Positions 42,275-50,807 of a stretch of 64,000 bases of DNA are shown here, piece by piece. Source of the stretch: Gaiellasilicea sp963730405 (lineage in GTDB: Bacteria > Actinomycetota > Thermoleophilia > Gaiellales > Gaiellaceae); assembly GCA_963730405.1 (NCBI GenBank), contig CAVSRW010000001.1:124001-188000 (forward strand), given 5' to 3'. The notes beneath the pieces were generated by a model that was given only the letters and a program-made list of their open reading frames with translations, searched no databases and was not told where the DNA came from. The position numbers and the translations under genes are program-made. Position 1 is the first letter of the stretch. Every line of letters begins with the position of its first letter.

Positions 42275-43095
42275 CGCCGCCTCCTCAGCTCGCTCAGTAC
42301 GACCGGGTCGATCTCGTCGTCGCCGTCGACTCGCTCCTCGAGGTTCGCCGCGCCTGCCCAGTCCTCGAGACGCTCGTACCCGAGCCTGGCGAGATGGCCG
42401 TCGAGCTCGGCGCGCAGCTCGTCGTCGACCGGGAGCCACTGGCCGCGGGGCGTCGAGCCGAACAGCTGCTGATGCAGCCCGTGGAGCCGGCGCAGCTCCT
42501 CGATCGGCGCCTCGTGGTCGTCGACGCGGAGGTCGACGAGGACGTCCGAGAGCCCGGCGTAGCCGCCGTCCCGCTCGACGACGATCAGCGCCGCGGACTG
42601 CTGGCCCCGCTTGTCCCCGCCGGCCGTCTGCGCGGCCGCGAGCGCATCGAGCAGGCGCTCAGCGAGCGAGCCCGCCGACGACTCGAAGCTCTCCGCGAGC
42701 GCTTCCACGGTCTCACCCGAGACGAGGAGGTTCCCCTGCGCGGCGTAGCCCGGGCCAGTGCGGCCGCCCGCCCACTCATGGCATGCGTCGCCCGTGAACG
42801 TCGCGGTGCGTCCGGCAGCGTCGACGACGCCGACCTGCCGCTGATCCCGCCCGTCGTCCGCCTCCGTCAGCCGCGAGACGACGTCATCCGCCGAGAGCCC
42901 CTGCCGCAGCAGCGCCAGCCCGTCCGGCCCGTAGCGCGGATTCGCGTAGGACTGCGTCGCGATCGCGCCCGCCTGCGGTTCGGCCCACGGGACGATCGCC
43001 CCGACAGCGAGGAACTTCGACTGGGTCGCGACGCCCCACTGCCCCCGTTCGAGGTCGCAGGCGACGATCGAGTAGGTCGCGACGGGCTCAGCCAT
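42271..43095 (-). CDS. DUF1028 family (Ntn-hydrolase-like) protein
   Basis: The 274-residue product begins with YSIVACDLERGQWGVATQSK and continues AVGAIVPWAEPQAGAIATQS, YGPDGLALLRQGLSADDVV and YAAQGNLLVSGETV, the hallmark blocks of DUF1028, whose fold resembles Ntn hydrolases. The C-terminal ~70 residues hold a putative peptidoglycan-binding-like helix bundle (APIEELRRLHGLHQQLFG). No reaction is established. It is the middle gene of an overlapping four-gene run on the minus strand. Confidence 0.85.
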   Translation of the reverse strand: MAEPVATYSIVACDLERGQWGVATQSKFLAVGAIVPWAEPQAGAIATQSYANPRYGPDGLALLRQGLSADDVVSRLTEADDGRDQRQVGVVDAAGRTATFTGDACHEWAGGRTGPGYAAQGNLLVSGETVEALAESFESSAGSLAERLLDALAAAQTAGGDKRGQQSAALIVVERDGGYAGLSDVLVDLRVDDHEAPIEELRRLHGLHQQLFGSTPRGQWLPVDDELRAELDGHLARLGYERLEDWAGAANLEERVDGDDEIDPVVLSELRRRR

Positions 43096-43357
43096 ACGTC
43101 AGCTCGGTCAGATCGAGCTCGAGCAGCTCCTCGGTCGGGACGAGCACCGACGCCACCTCCGGCCGCGCGAGCGCAGCCTTGACCGCCTCCGGGGTCGCCG
43201 CCCGAACGACGACCGGCGTCCCCTGGGCGTGCGCCTCGCGGAGCCGCGTCGGGTCGGAGACGTCGTCGAGGACGAGCGCGCCCTGAATGTCGAGCGAGCC
43301 CTCGAGCGCGAGCTCGGGGACCCGCCGGCCCGTCGAGCCGAACCAGCGCTCCCTCAC
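43088..43357 (-). CDS. Small protein of unknown function
   Basis: The 89-residue product (VRERWFGSTGRRVPEL ... TRLREAHAQGTPVVVRAATPE ... VASVLVPTEELLELDL) has alternating hydrophobic strands and helices like half of a small alpha/beta domain. No family is recognised. It overlaps its upstream neighbour by GTGA and its downstream neighbour by 8 bases, which supports it being a real gene. Confidence 0.55.
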   Translation of the reverse strand: MRERWFGSTGRRVPELALEGSLDIQGALVLDDVSDPTRLREAHAQGTPVVVRAATPEAVKAALARPEVASVLVPTEELLELDLTELTYG

Positions 43358-44079
43358 AGCTCCACTGACCCCCCGGGCTCCGGTGCGATCACCTCGACGC
43401 CCGGCGCGAGCTCGCGCAGCTGTTCGGGGGTGCCGGCGAGGATCGGGAACGTGCCGTAGTGGCAGGGGATGCACCGCTTGACGTTCAGGAGCTCGAGCGC
43501 GACGGACGCCTCCTTCGGATCCATCGTGAAATGGCCGCCGATCGGCAGGATCGCGATGTCCGGCGCGTACAGCCGCGCGATCAGCGCCATGTCGCCGAAG
43601 ACGTTCGTGTCGCCCGCGAAGTAGAGCTTGGGCCCCTCGCCGAAGTCGAACACGAGACCGCACGGCTCGCCCGTGTAGACGATCTCCCACTGGCGCGGTG
43701 AGCCCGGCGGCGCCTCGGTCACGTAGCTGGACGAGTGCTGCGCGTGCACGAGCGTGACCTTGACCCCGTCGAGATCGACCGTGCCGCCCTTGTTCGGGTC
43801 ATGCGGGCCCTCGGTCTCGCAGCCCATCATGCCGAGCAGATCGCGGACCTCGACCGGGGCGATCACGGGGCACTGGAACTTCTTGTACAGCTCGAGCGTG
43901 TCGCCGACGTGGTCGTTGTGGCCGTGCGTGATGTAGATGGCGTCGATGCGCTCCGGCTCCTTCTCGCTCTCCGGGCACTTCGGGTTGCCGTTCAGGAAGG
44001 GGTCGATGTAGATGCGCTTGCCGCTCGGAGTGTCGACGCGGAACGCCGCGTGCCCGAGCCAGGTGAGTGTCGTAGCCAT
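43354..44079 (-). CDS. UPF0173 metal-dependent hydrolase (metallo-beta-lactamase fold)
   Basis: The 241-residue protein has the metallo-beta-lactamase fold with the zinc motif THGHNDHVGD, ligands in YFAGDTNVFGD and GGHFTMDPKEAS, and a His in CHYGTFPIL, typical of YtkL-like UPF0173 hydrolases. The substrate is unproven. ATG 44079 has CATAAT exactly 6 bases upstream and no ribosome-binding site. It heads a four-gene run whose members overlap by 4-8 bases. Confidence 0.87.
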   Translation of the reverse strand: MATTLTWLGHAAFRVDTPSGKRIYIDPFLNGNPKCPESEKEPERIDAIYITHGHNDHVGDTLELYKKFQCPVIAPVEVRDLLGMMGCETEGPHDPNKGGTVDLDGVKVTLVHAQHSSSYVTEAPPGSPRQWEIVYTGEPCGLVFDFGEGPKLYFAGDTNVFGDMALIARLYAPDIAILPIGGHFTMDPKEASVALELLNVKRCIPCHYGTFPILAGTPEQLRELAPGVEVIAPEPGGSVEL

Positions 44080-44085
44080 GGCGCA

Positions 44086-44091
44086 ATTATG
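44086..44091 (-). promoter_or_regulatory. Candidate -10 box (CATAAT) of the UPF0173 gene
   Basis: CATAAT differs from TATAAT by one base and lies 6 bases from ATG 44079. Confidence 0.45.
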
Positions 44092-44150
44092 GGGGGACAC
44101 GCCTCCGAGGGCGGCCACCAGCTGACGACGCACCGACGGTGGCGGGCGAA

Positions 44151-44241
44151 GCCGGGCTTTGCCCGGCGGGAGCCCATGCGCGTCCCTCTCGCGCCGGCGA
44201 AGAAGAAGGGGGCTCACGGGGGAAACGTGGTTTCCCCCGTG
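44151..44241. repeat. Hairpin pair in the gap before the membrane-protein gene
   Basis: GCCGGGC-TTT-GCCCGGC (44151-44167) and the perfect 12-bp palindrome CACGGGGGAAAC-GTG-GTTTCCCCCGTG (44215-44241) fill a 200-base gap that holds no gene. They look like palindromic repeat elements or terminators. Confidence 0.65.
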
Positions 44242-44279
44242 CCGAGAGGACCGTCCGATCCGAGGTCGAACATCCACAC

Positions 44280-44666
44280 ATGACAACGCGCCTCGGTTCC
44301 GTCTGCCTCGTCCTCGGCGCCGCGCTCGCGGACGCCGCCGGCCAGCACACGTTCGCCTACTACGCCCTCGTCGCCGCCGTTCCGGTCGTCGCCCTCGCCG
44401 CCCTCTCGGGGCTCGGTGACGTCCTCGACGGCTCCGCCGCCGCGACGCACGACCGCGGAATCGCACTGCTCTCCGCCGTCGCGCTCCCGTTCGTGCTCCT
44501 CGCGACTGCGGTGCGGGCACCGCTGCTCGAGAGCGGGCCTCCACCCGTGATCGGGATCACCGCGGTGGTTGCCGCGCTCGCGATCTTCGCCGTCCAGGCG
44601 CTCGTCGCCGCTTCGGCCGTCGCGCCGCGCCAGCGCTTGCGCGCCCGGGCGACCGAGCGCGGCTAG
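44280..44666 (+). CDS. Small integral membrane protein, unknown function
   Basis: The 128-residue product has about four hydrophobic segments (VCLVLGAALADAA; YYALVAAVPVVALAALSGL; LLSAVALPFVLLATAV; ITAVVAALAIFAVQALVAA) and a basic C-terminus (RQRLRARATERG). No family is recognised. ATG 44280 is the only start that fits. It ends tail-to-tail with nuoN, overlapping by 4 bases. Confidence 0.6.
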   Translation: MTTRLGSVCLVLGAALADAAGQHTFAYYALVAAVPVVALAALSGLGDVLDGSAAATHDRGIALLSAVALPFVLLATAVRAPLLESGPPPVIGITAVVAALAIFAVQALVAASAVAPRQRLRARATERG

Positions 44667-46126
44667 AACGGCAGCGACGCGACCGCGTCGCCGGCGAGGT
44701 CGATCAGCGGCTGGACGAAGAAGAACGAGCCGATCGTCACCGCGACGGAGAGGAAGACCGTCGTGTGAAGCAGGGGATCCAGTGGGGGCGAGCCTCCGGC
44801 GACGACCGGCCGCAGCTCAGCGGCGGGGCGGAGGTAGAGCGCGCGGATGACCCCGAGGTAGTAGTAGAGGGAGATCGCGGTCGCGATCACGCCGGCGACG
44901 ATCAGCCACCACCAGCCCGACTCGTACGCGGCCGAGAAGACGTACAGCTTGCCGATCAGCCCGCCGGTGAACGGCATCCCCATGAAGCCGAGCATGAAGA
45001 CCCACATCGCGGCGCCGAGGAACGGACGCTCCCAGCCGAGGCCGCCCAGGTTCTCGAGCGTCACCGGCGCCTGCAGCTCCCGCTCGCGCGCCGCGACGAC
45101 CGCGAACGCGCCGATCGACATCGCGCCGTACGGGATCAGGTAGTAGAGGAGTGCGCGCCCGCCGAGCTCGTTGTTGGCGGCGATCGCGATCAGCATGAAA
45201 CCGGCGTGCGAGACGGAGGAGTAGGCGAGCAGCCGCTTCACATCGTGCTGCACGAGCGCCGCGAAGTTGCCGACGGCGAGCGAGACGATCGCGATCACGG
45301 CGATCGCCACCGTCCAGAGATGCTCCTGCTCGGGGAAGGCGACGACGAGCAGGCGCAGCGTCAGGACGAGCGCCGCGACCTTGGTCGCGGCGGACATGAA
45401 CGCCGTCACAGAGGTCGGCGCACCCTGGTAGACGTCCGGCGTCCACATGTGGAAGGGCGCCGCGGAGGCCTTGAAACCGAGGCCGGCGATCAGCATCGCG
45501 AGACCCGCCAGCAGGAGCACGTCGTCCCCCGCGCCGGCAGCGGCGATCTCGGAGAAGCCGATCTCGCCGGTTGCGCCGTAGACGAGCGCACAGCCGAAGA
45601 GCAGGATCGACGAGCCGAATGCGCCGACGATCAGATACTTCAGCCCCGACTCGAGCGACGCCTCCCGGTGGGTGTCCATGGCGCAGAGGACGTACAGGGC
45701 GATCGAGAACCACTCGAGCCCGAGGAAGAGGGTCATCAGGTTCGAGGCGGTGACGAAGAACACCATGCCCGCGCCGGCCGCGGCCAGTAGCGCGTAGTAC
45801 TCGCCGACGTGGTCGCGCCGCCGCTCCCCCCAGGCGAGCAGGACGGTGAGCGCGCCCGCGCCGGCGACGATCAGCGCGGCCAGGGCGCCGAGCCGGTCAC
45901 GGGTGAACGACTCCGCGATCAGCGGGCGGGCCTCGGCGGTCTCGTCGAAGACGATCGCCGCGAAGACGCCGGCGGTGACGAAGCCGGCCAGCACCGCCAG
46001 CATCGTGAAAACGCGCCGCATCCACCAGGGGACGAGGACGCTGCCGAGCAGCGCGACGCCGGAGGCGGCGAGCAGCGAGAGTGTCGGCGCGAGTGCGAGC
46101 CAGTCGACCGTCGGCGTCTCGATCAC
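44663..46126 (-). CDS. nuoN: NADH-quinone oxidoreductase subunit N
   Basis: The 487-residue antiporter-like membrane subunit of complex I has about 14 membrane segments and the proton-channel stretches FLGLEWFSIALYVL, GLGFKASAAPFHMWTPDVY (with the conserved Lys) and HDVKRLLAYSSVSHAG. It pumps protons as the innermost antiporter-like subunit. GTG 46126 overlaps the nuoM stop. It is the last gene of the operon. Confidence 0.95.
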   Translation of the reverse strand: MIETPTVDWLALAPTLSLLAASGVALLGSVLVPWWMRRVFTMLAVLAGFVTAGVFAAIVFDETAEARPLIAESFTRDRLGALAALIVAGAGALTVLLAWGERRRDHVGEYYALLAAAGAGMVFFVTASNLMTLFLGLEWFSIALYVLCAMDTHREASLESGLKYLIVGAFGSSILLFGCALVYGATGEIGFSEIAAAGAGDDVLLLAGLAMLIAGLGFKASAAPFHMWTPDVYQGAPTSVTAFMSAATKVAALVLTLRLLVVAFPEQEHLWTVAIAVIAIVSLAVGNFAALVQHDVKRLLAYSSVSHAGFMLIAIAANNELGGRALLYYLIPYGAMSIGAFAVVAARERELQAPVTLENLGGLGWERPFLGAAMWVFMLGFMGMPFTGGLIGKLYVFSAAYESGWWWLIVAGVIATAISLYYYLGVIRALYLRPAAELRPVVAGGSPPLDPLLHTTVFLSVAVTIGSFFFVQPLIDLAGDAVASLPF

Positions 46127-47556
46127 GGCGTCGCCTCCGCCGCCTCGCTGCCCAGCTGTTGCGGGAACGACCGGTCGGAGATCGACGCCGGCCAGGCCGA
46201 GAGCACGAGCAGCAGGGCGACGAGCGGGACGACCAGCGCGAGCTCGTACGGCCGCACGTCGGGCGCGTCCTCGCGAACGTCGCGGCCTCTGGCCGCGTGC
46301 AGCACGGCCGAGATCAGGCGCAGCATGTACATGGCGGCGAGGACGATCGCCGCAGCTCCCACCACGGCCCAGCCCCAGCCGACGCCGTAGATCCCGGCGA
46401 GGATCAGGAACTCGCCGGCGAACGCCACCGAGCCGGGCACCGCGAGCGCGATGATCCCTGTCGTCATCAGCAGCGTCGCCAGCACGGGCCGGCCGCGCGC
46501 CATTCCGCCGAGGCCGGCGAAGGCACTCGTGCCGGTCCTGACCTCGACCATCCCGGCGAGGAGGAACAGGGTCGCCGAGACGAGCCCGTGCGCGACCGAC
46601 TGCAGGATCGCGCCGACGATCCCGAGCTCGTTCAGCGAGAAGAGCCCGAGCGTGACGAGGCTCATCTGCGCCATCGACGAGTAAGCGGTCACCGAGCGGA
46701 TGTCCGGCGCCCGGAAGGCGAGCACGGACGCATAGATGAGGCCGACCGTCGCAAAGCTGAGAATCGCCGTCTGGTGGTCCTGGACGGGCTCGGGGAACTT
46801 CGCGATCACGATCCGGAGCAGCCCGTAGACGGCCGCCTTCGAGACGACGCCCGAGAGGATCGCGGCCACCTCCGGCGGCGACTCGCGATACGCGTCGACG
46901 AGCCAGCCATGGAAGGGGAAGATCGGCGCCTTGACCGCGAAGGCGATCAGGAAGCCGAGAAAGACCCAGTCGTTCGAGGAGACGCCCGAGTCGACGAGCG
47001 AGAACGTGTCCTGCGAGAGGCCGAAGACGACGATCGCCGCGAGCATCAACAGCGAGCCGGCCATCGTGTAGATCACGAACGTCGCCGTCGCACGGAGGCG
47101 CCGCGGCCCGCCCCAGACGCCGATCAGCACGTAGATCGGGATCAGCATGGCCTCGAAGAAGACGTAGAAGAGGAGGAGATCCTGGGCGGTGAAGACGCCG
47201 ACGATCGATCCCATCAGGAAGAGCAGGAGCCCGTGGTAGGCGCGGCCGCGATCGCCGCCGGCCCAGAGCGCGTAGGCGATCGCAACCGTGCACACGACGA
47301 CCGTCAGTCCGGCGAGGAAGAGCGAGAAGCCGTAGAAGCCGACGTCGTAGGCGACGCCGAGATCGCTGAACCAGCTGTGGGTGTCGCGCAGCTGCAGGCC
47401 CTCCGCGAAGTCGAACTGCGCGAGCGCGACGACCCAGAGCACGACCTCTGCCAGCGCCGCCAGCAGCGCCAGCACTCCGGCCGCGCGCCCCGGGAGCGGC
47501 AACAGCCACACGACGAGCGCGGCGGCGAGCGGGAGGACGATCAGCGCGGTCGTCAC
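46123..47556 (-). CDS. nuoM: NADH-quinone oxidoreductase subunit M
   Basis: The 477-residue proton-pumping subunit shows the NuoM signature LLLFYVFFEAMLIPIYVLIG with its conserved Glu, FLIAFAVKAPIFPFHGWLVD with the channel Lys, and RSVTAYSSMAQMSLV. The GTG start overlaps the nuoL stop. Length and order are normal. Confidence 0.95.
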   Translation of the reverse strand: MTTALIVLPLAAALVVWLLPLPGRAAGVLALLAALAEVVLWVVALAQFDFAEGLQLRDTHSWFSDLGVAYDVGFYGFSLFLAGLTVVVCTVAIAYALWAGGDRGRAYHGLLLFLMGSIVGVFTAQDLLLFYVFFEAMLIPIYVLIGVWGGPRRLRATATFVIYTMAGSLLMLAAIVVFGLSQDTFSLVDSGVSSNDWVFLGFLIAFAVKAPIFPFHGWLVDAYRESPPEVAAILSGVVSKAAVYGLLRIVIAKFPEPVQDHQTAILSFATVGLIYASVLAFRAPDIRSVTAYSSMAQMSLVTLGLFSLNELGIVGAILQSVAHGLVSATLFLLAGMVEVRTGTSAFAGLGGMARGRPVLATLLMTTGIIALAVPGSVAFAGEFLILAGIYGVGWGWAVVGAAAIVLAAMYMLRLISAVLHAARGRDVREDAPDVRPYELALVVPLVALLLVLSAWPASISDRSFPQQLGSEAAEATP

Positions 47557-49460
47557 TGGACGCTGATGAAGACGACGACGAGGACCGCGACGCCGAGGGC
47601 GATCACCAGGGCGTAGCTGCGGAGGTAGCCGGTCTGGGCGCCGCCGACGACTCCGGCCGTCTCGCGCGCGCCGACCGTGACACTCGAGATCGAGCCGCCG
47701 ATCAGCGGCTCCTCGACGCCGCGGCGCAGGCCGCGCGCGAGGAGGGCCGCAGGCTTGTAGAAGATCAGGTCGTAGAGCTCGTCGAACCAGAACTTGTGCT
47801 CGAGCGCGTCCTGGACGGCGGCGTTGTGAGGCACCGGCCGGCTGCGGGCGCCGTAGAGCGTCCAGGCGACGAAGATCCCGAGCGCGCCGAGCCCGACGGC
47901 GAGCGCGCTCGTGACGTAGTCCTGCGTCACCGTCGGCTCGACGAGCGCGAGGTGCTCGCGGCCGAACGCGATCGGGTCGAGCCACTCGCCGAACGGATGC
48001 CAGACCCCGGCGACCTGCAGCCAGCCGCCGACGACGGCGAGCACCGCGAGGATGCCGACCGGCCACGTCATCGTCCACGGGCCCTCCCCGTGTGCGTGAG
48101 CGTCGTCGTGCGTGTGCTCGCGGACGAGCGGCGACGGCTCGCCGAGGAAGACGACGAAGAGGAGCCGGAAGGCGTAGATGCCGGTCAGCAGCGTCCCGAT
48201 CAGGCCGATCACGAACAGGACCTGGCCGTAGGTCCCGCTCGCGAGCGCCGAGGCGAGGATCGAGTCCTTCGAGAAGAACCCCGAGAGGGGTGGGATCCCG
48301 ACGAGCGCGAGCGAGCCGATCAGGAAAGCGAGGTACGTCTTCGGCATCACGTGCCGCAGGCCGCCCATCTTGCGGATGTCCTGCTCGCCGGCGAGATGGT
48401 GGATGACGAGGCCCGCGGCCAGGAAGAGCAGCGCCTTGAAGAAGGCGTGCGTCATCAGGTGGAACATCCCGTTCCCGTACGCGCCCAGGCCGGCGCCGAC
48501 GAACATGTACCCGATCTGCGACATCGTCGAGTAGGCGATCACGCGCTTGATGTCGGTCTGCACGAGCGCGACGAGGCCGGCGACGAGGAGCGTGATCGCT
48601 CCCAGCCCCGCGGCGAGATCGGAGATCGAGGGCGCCAGCTCGAAGATCGGGTGCGCGCGGACGATCAGATACACGCCGGCCGTCACCATCGTCGCCGCGT
48701 GGATCAGCGCCGAGACGGGCGTCGGCCCCTCCATCGCGTCCGGAAGCCAGGTGTGGAGCGGGATCTGGGCCGACTTCGCGACCGCGCCCCCGAGCAGGCC
48801 GAGCGCGACGAGGTTGACCGCGGTCTGCGAGAGCGTCTCCGCTCCCTGGAACGAGATCTGGAAGTCGAGCGACCCCGTCTGCCACATCAGGACGAAGAAC
48901 GCGAGCGCCATCGTCGCGTCGCCGAACGCGTTCATCACGAACGCCTTCTTCGCGGCGGCGACCGCTTCGGGCCGCTCGTGCCAGAAGCCGATCAGGAGAT
49001 ACGAGGCGAGGCCGACAAGGCCCCAGCCGGCGAGCAGGAGAAGGAAGTTCCCCGCCTGGACGAGCAGCAGCATCGAGAAGACGAAGAGCGACATGTACGC
49101 GAAGTAGCGCCGCTCCTCCGGATCGCCGTCCATGTAGCCGACCGAGTAGAGGACGATCAGCCCGCCGACGCCGGAGACGATCAGCATCATCGTCACCGAG
49201 AGCGGGTCGATGAGCAGTGATAGGTCGACCTCGAAGCTCGGGGTCGCCAGCCACGTCCACGCCGACGTGACCACCTCGCGCTCCTCCGGATCCCGGCCGA
49301 GCAGCCCGACGAGCGTGACGACCGCGCCGGCAAAGGCCGTGAACACGGACAGCGTCGAGATCCACGCGGCGGTCCGCCGCGAGATCGCCGTCCCGAGCAG
49401 CGTGATCGCGAGCGCGCCCGAGAGCGGCGCCCACAGGCAGATCCACGCGCCTGTGATCAC
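47553..49460 (-). CDS. nuoL: NADH-quinone oxidoreductase subunit L
   Basis: The 635-residue subunit is the distal proton pump with the long lateral helix. Seen are LLLAGWGLVGLASYLLIGFW, GGAVAKSAQIPLHTWLPDAM with the channel Lys, GPTPVSALIHAATMV and TDIKRVIAYSTMSQIGYM. A His-rich loop (HTHDDAHAHGEG) lies near residue 435. GTG 49460 overlaps the nuoK stop. Confidence 0.96.
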   Translation of the reverse strand: MITGAWICLWAPLSGALAITLLGTAISRRTAAWISTLSVFTAFAGAVVTLVGLLGRDPEEREVVTSAWTWLATPSFEVDLSLLIDPLSVTMMLIVSGVGGLIVLYSVGYMDGDPEERRYFAYMSLFVFSMLLLVQAGNFLLLLAGWGLVGLASYLLIGFWHERPEAVAAAKKAFVMNAFGDATMALAFFVLMWQTGSLDFQISFQGAETLSQTAVNLVALGLLGGAVAKSAQIPLHTWLPDAMEGPTPVSALIHAATMVTAGVYLIVRAHPIFELAPSISDLAAGLGAITLLVAGLVALVQTDIKRVIAYSTMSQIGYMFVGAGLGAYGNGMFHLMTHAFFKALLFLAAGLVIHHLAGEQDIRKMGGLRHVMPKTYLAFLIGSLALVGIPPLSGFFSKDSILASALASGTYGQVLFVIGLIGTLLTGIYAFRLLFVVFLGEPSPLVREHTHDDAHAHGEGPWTMTWPVGILAVLAVVGGWLQVAGVWHPFGEWLDPIAFGREHLALVEPTVTQDYVTSALAVGLGALGIFVAWTLYGARSRPVPHNAAVQDALEHKFWFDELYDLIFYKPAALLARGLRRGVEEPLIGGSISSVTVGARETAGVVGGAQTGYLRSYALVIALGVAVLVVVFISVQ

Positions 49461-49765
49461 CCGCGCAGCACCCGAAGCCGGTCGACGTCGAGGTCGAGGC
49501 GCCGCCGCGCGATCGCGACGATCAGGCCGAGACCGACGACGACCTCTGAGGCGGCCACGGCCATCACGGCGAGCGCGAAGATCTGGCCGTCGTGGTCTCC
49601 GTGCAGCCGCGCGAACGAGATCAGGGCCAGGTTGGCGGCGTTGAGCATGATCTCGAGCGAGAGCAGGACGATCAGCGGGCTGCGGCGCATGAGCACGCCC
49701 GCGGTGCCGATCGAGAAGAGGATTGCCGCGACGACGAGGTACCAGGCGATCTCAGGCCCTTGCAC
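49457..49765 (-). CDS. nuoK: NADH-quinone oxidoreductase subunit K
   Basis: The 102-residue subunit has three membrane helices; helix 2 carries the conserved Glu in LLSLEIMLNAANLALI, part of the central proton path. GTG 49765 lies 14 bases inside nuoJ, and its end overlaps nuoL. Confidence 0.93.
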   Translation of the reverse strand: MQGPEIAWYLVVAAILFSIGTAGVLMRRSPLIVLLSLEIMLNAANLALISFARLHGDHDGQIFALAVMAVAASEVVVGLGLIVAIARRRLDLDVDRLRVLRG

Positions 49766-50315
49766 GAGCAGCCTCCGTCTCGTCGAGCTCGTCCTCGGCG
49801 CGCGAGCGCGACCCGAGCACGACGCCGCCCACGGCGGCGATCAGCAGCACGATCGAGGTGATCTCGAACGCGAGCAGGTGGTCGGTCAGGAAGAGCCTCC
49901 CGATCTCCTCCGGGCCGCCGAACGCGCGCTGGATGTCGGCCGGGTCGGAGAGCCGGTCGCCGGCGGCCATCCCGATCACGACCACGACCTCGACCAGGAG
50001 CGCGGCCGCGGCCACGATCGCCCCGATCCGGACCCAGGAGGGCCCGCCGGAGAGCCGGACGCCCTCGCTGCGGTCGCCGAGATAGGCGATCACGAAGAGG
50101 AACATCACCATCACCGCGCCCGCGTAGACGAGCACCTGCGCCGCGGCGAGGAACTCGGCCGACGCCAGCAGGAAGAGGACTGCGAGCGAGCCGAGGTTCG
50201 AGATCAGCGCCAGCGCCGAGTAGAACGGGTTCGTGAACGTGATCACGGCGATCCCGGAGCCGAGGCAGCCGGCGGCGGCGAGGAACCAGATCACCCAGAC
50301 GAGGAAGTCGCCCAC
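49752..50315 (-). CDS. nuoJ: NADH-quinone oxidoreductase subunit J
   Basis: The 187-residue subunit has five membrane segments with the conserved QVLVYAGAVMVMFLFVI helix that forms the flexible part of the proton channel. A charged C-terminal tail (SRAEDELDETEAARARA) overlaps nuoK. The only gap of the operon (3 bases) separates it from nuoI. Confidence 0.93.
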   Translation of the reverse strand: MGDFLVWVIWFLAAAGCLGSGIAVITFTNPFYSALALISNLGSLAVLFLLASAEFLAAAQVLVYAGAVMVMFLFVIAYLGDRSEGVRLSGGPSWVRIGAIVAAAALLVEVVVVIGMAAGDRLSDPADIQRAFGGPEEIGRLFLTDHLLAFEITSIVLLIAAVGGVVLGSRSRAEDELDETEAARARA

Positions 50316-50318
50316 GCG

Positions 50319-50807
50319 CTACGACTCCGTCTTGTAGGCCGGGATCGGCGTGTCGTAGAGGCCGGGGTCGGCGACGGGCACGCGCTTCATCGGCTCTGCC
50401 AGGAGCATGTCCTTCGTGTAGATCAGGTCGTCGCGCGAGTACTCGGAGAGCTCGTACTCGTTCCCCAGCGTGATCGCGTCGAACGGGCATGCGAGCTCGC
50501 AGTAGCCACAGAAGATGCAGCGGCTCATGTTGATCTCGTAGATGCGCGCGTAGCGCTCGCCCGCGGAGACCCGGTTCGTCGGCGTGTTCTCGGCCGCCAC
50601 GACGCGGATGCAATCGGCCGGGCAGGCGGCTGCGCAAAGCGAGCAGCCGACGCACTTCTCGAGCCCGTTCTCGTGCGTGTGCAGCCGGTGGCGGCCGCGG
50701 AAGCGCGGGTACACCGGCCGCTTGTACTCGGGGTACTCCTGCGTGATCGGCTTCTTGAAGATCTGCCGGAAGGTGACGCCGAAGCCTCTGGCAGTTCCCA
50801 GCGCCAT
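50319..50807 (-). CDS. nuoI: NADH-quinone oxidoreductase subunit I
   Basis: The 162-residue subunit has two ferredoxin-type motifs, CVGCSLCAAACP (Cys52/55/58/62) and CIFCGYCELACP (Cys97/100/103/107), binding the two [4Fe-4S] clusters N6a and N6b. The ATG overlaps the nuoH stop by one base (TAATG). Confidence 0.95.
   Translation of the reverse strand: MALGTARGFGVTFRQIFKKPITQEYPEYKRPVYPRFRGRHRLHTHENGLEKCVGCSLCAAACPADCIRVVAAENTPTNRVSAGERYARIYEINMSRCIFCGYCELACPFDAITLGNEYELSEYSRDDLIYTKDMLLAEPMKRVPVADPGLYDTPIPAYKTES

Noticed and set aside
46123..49446. A single 1107-residue nuoL-nuoM-like fusion frame
   Set aside because: The upstream half is an out-of-frame reading of nuoL. True nuoM starts at GTG 47556, overlapping the nuoL stop.
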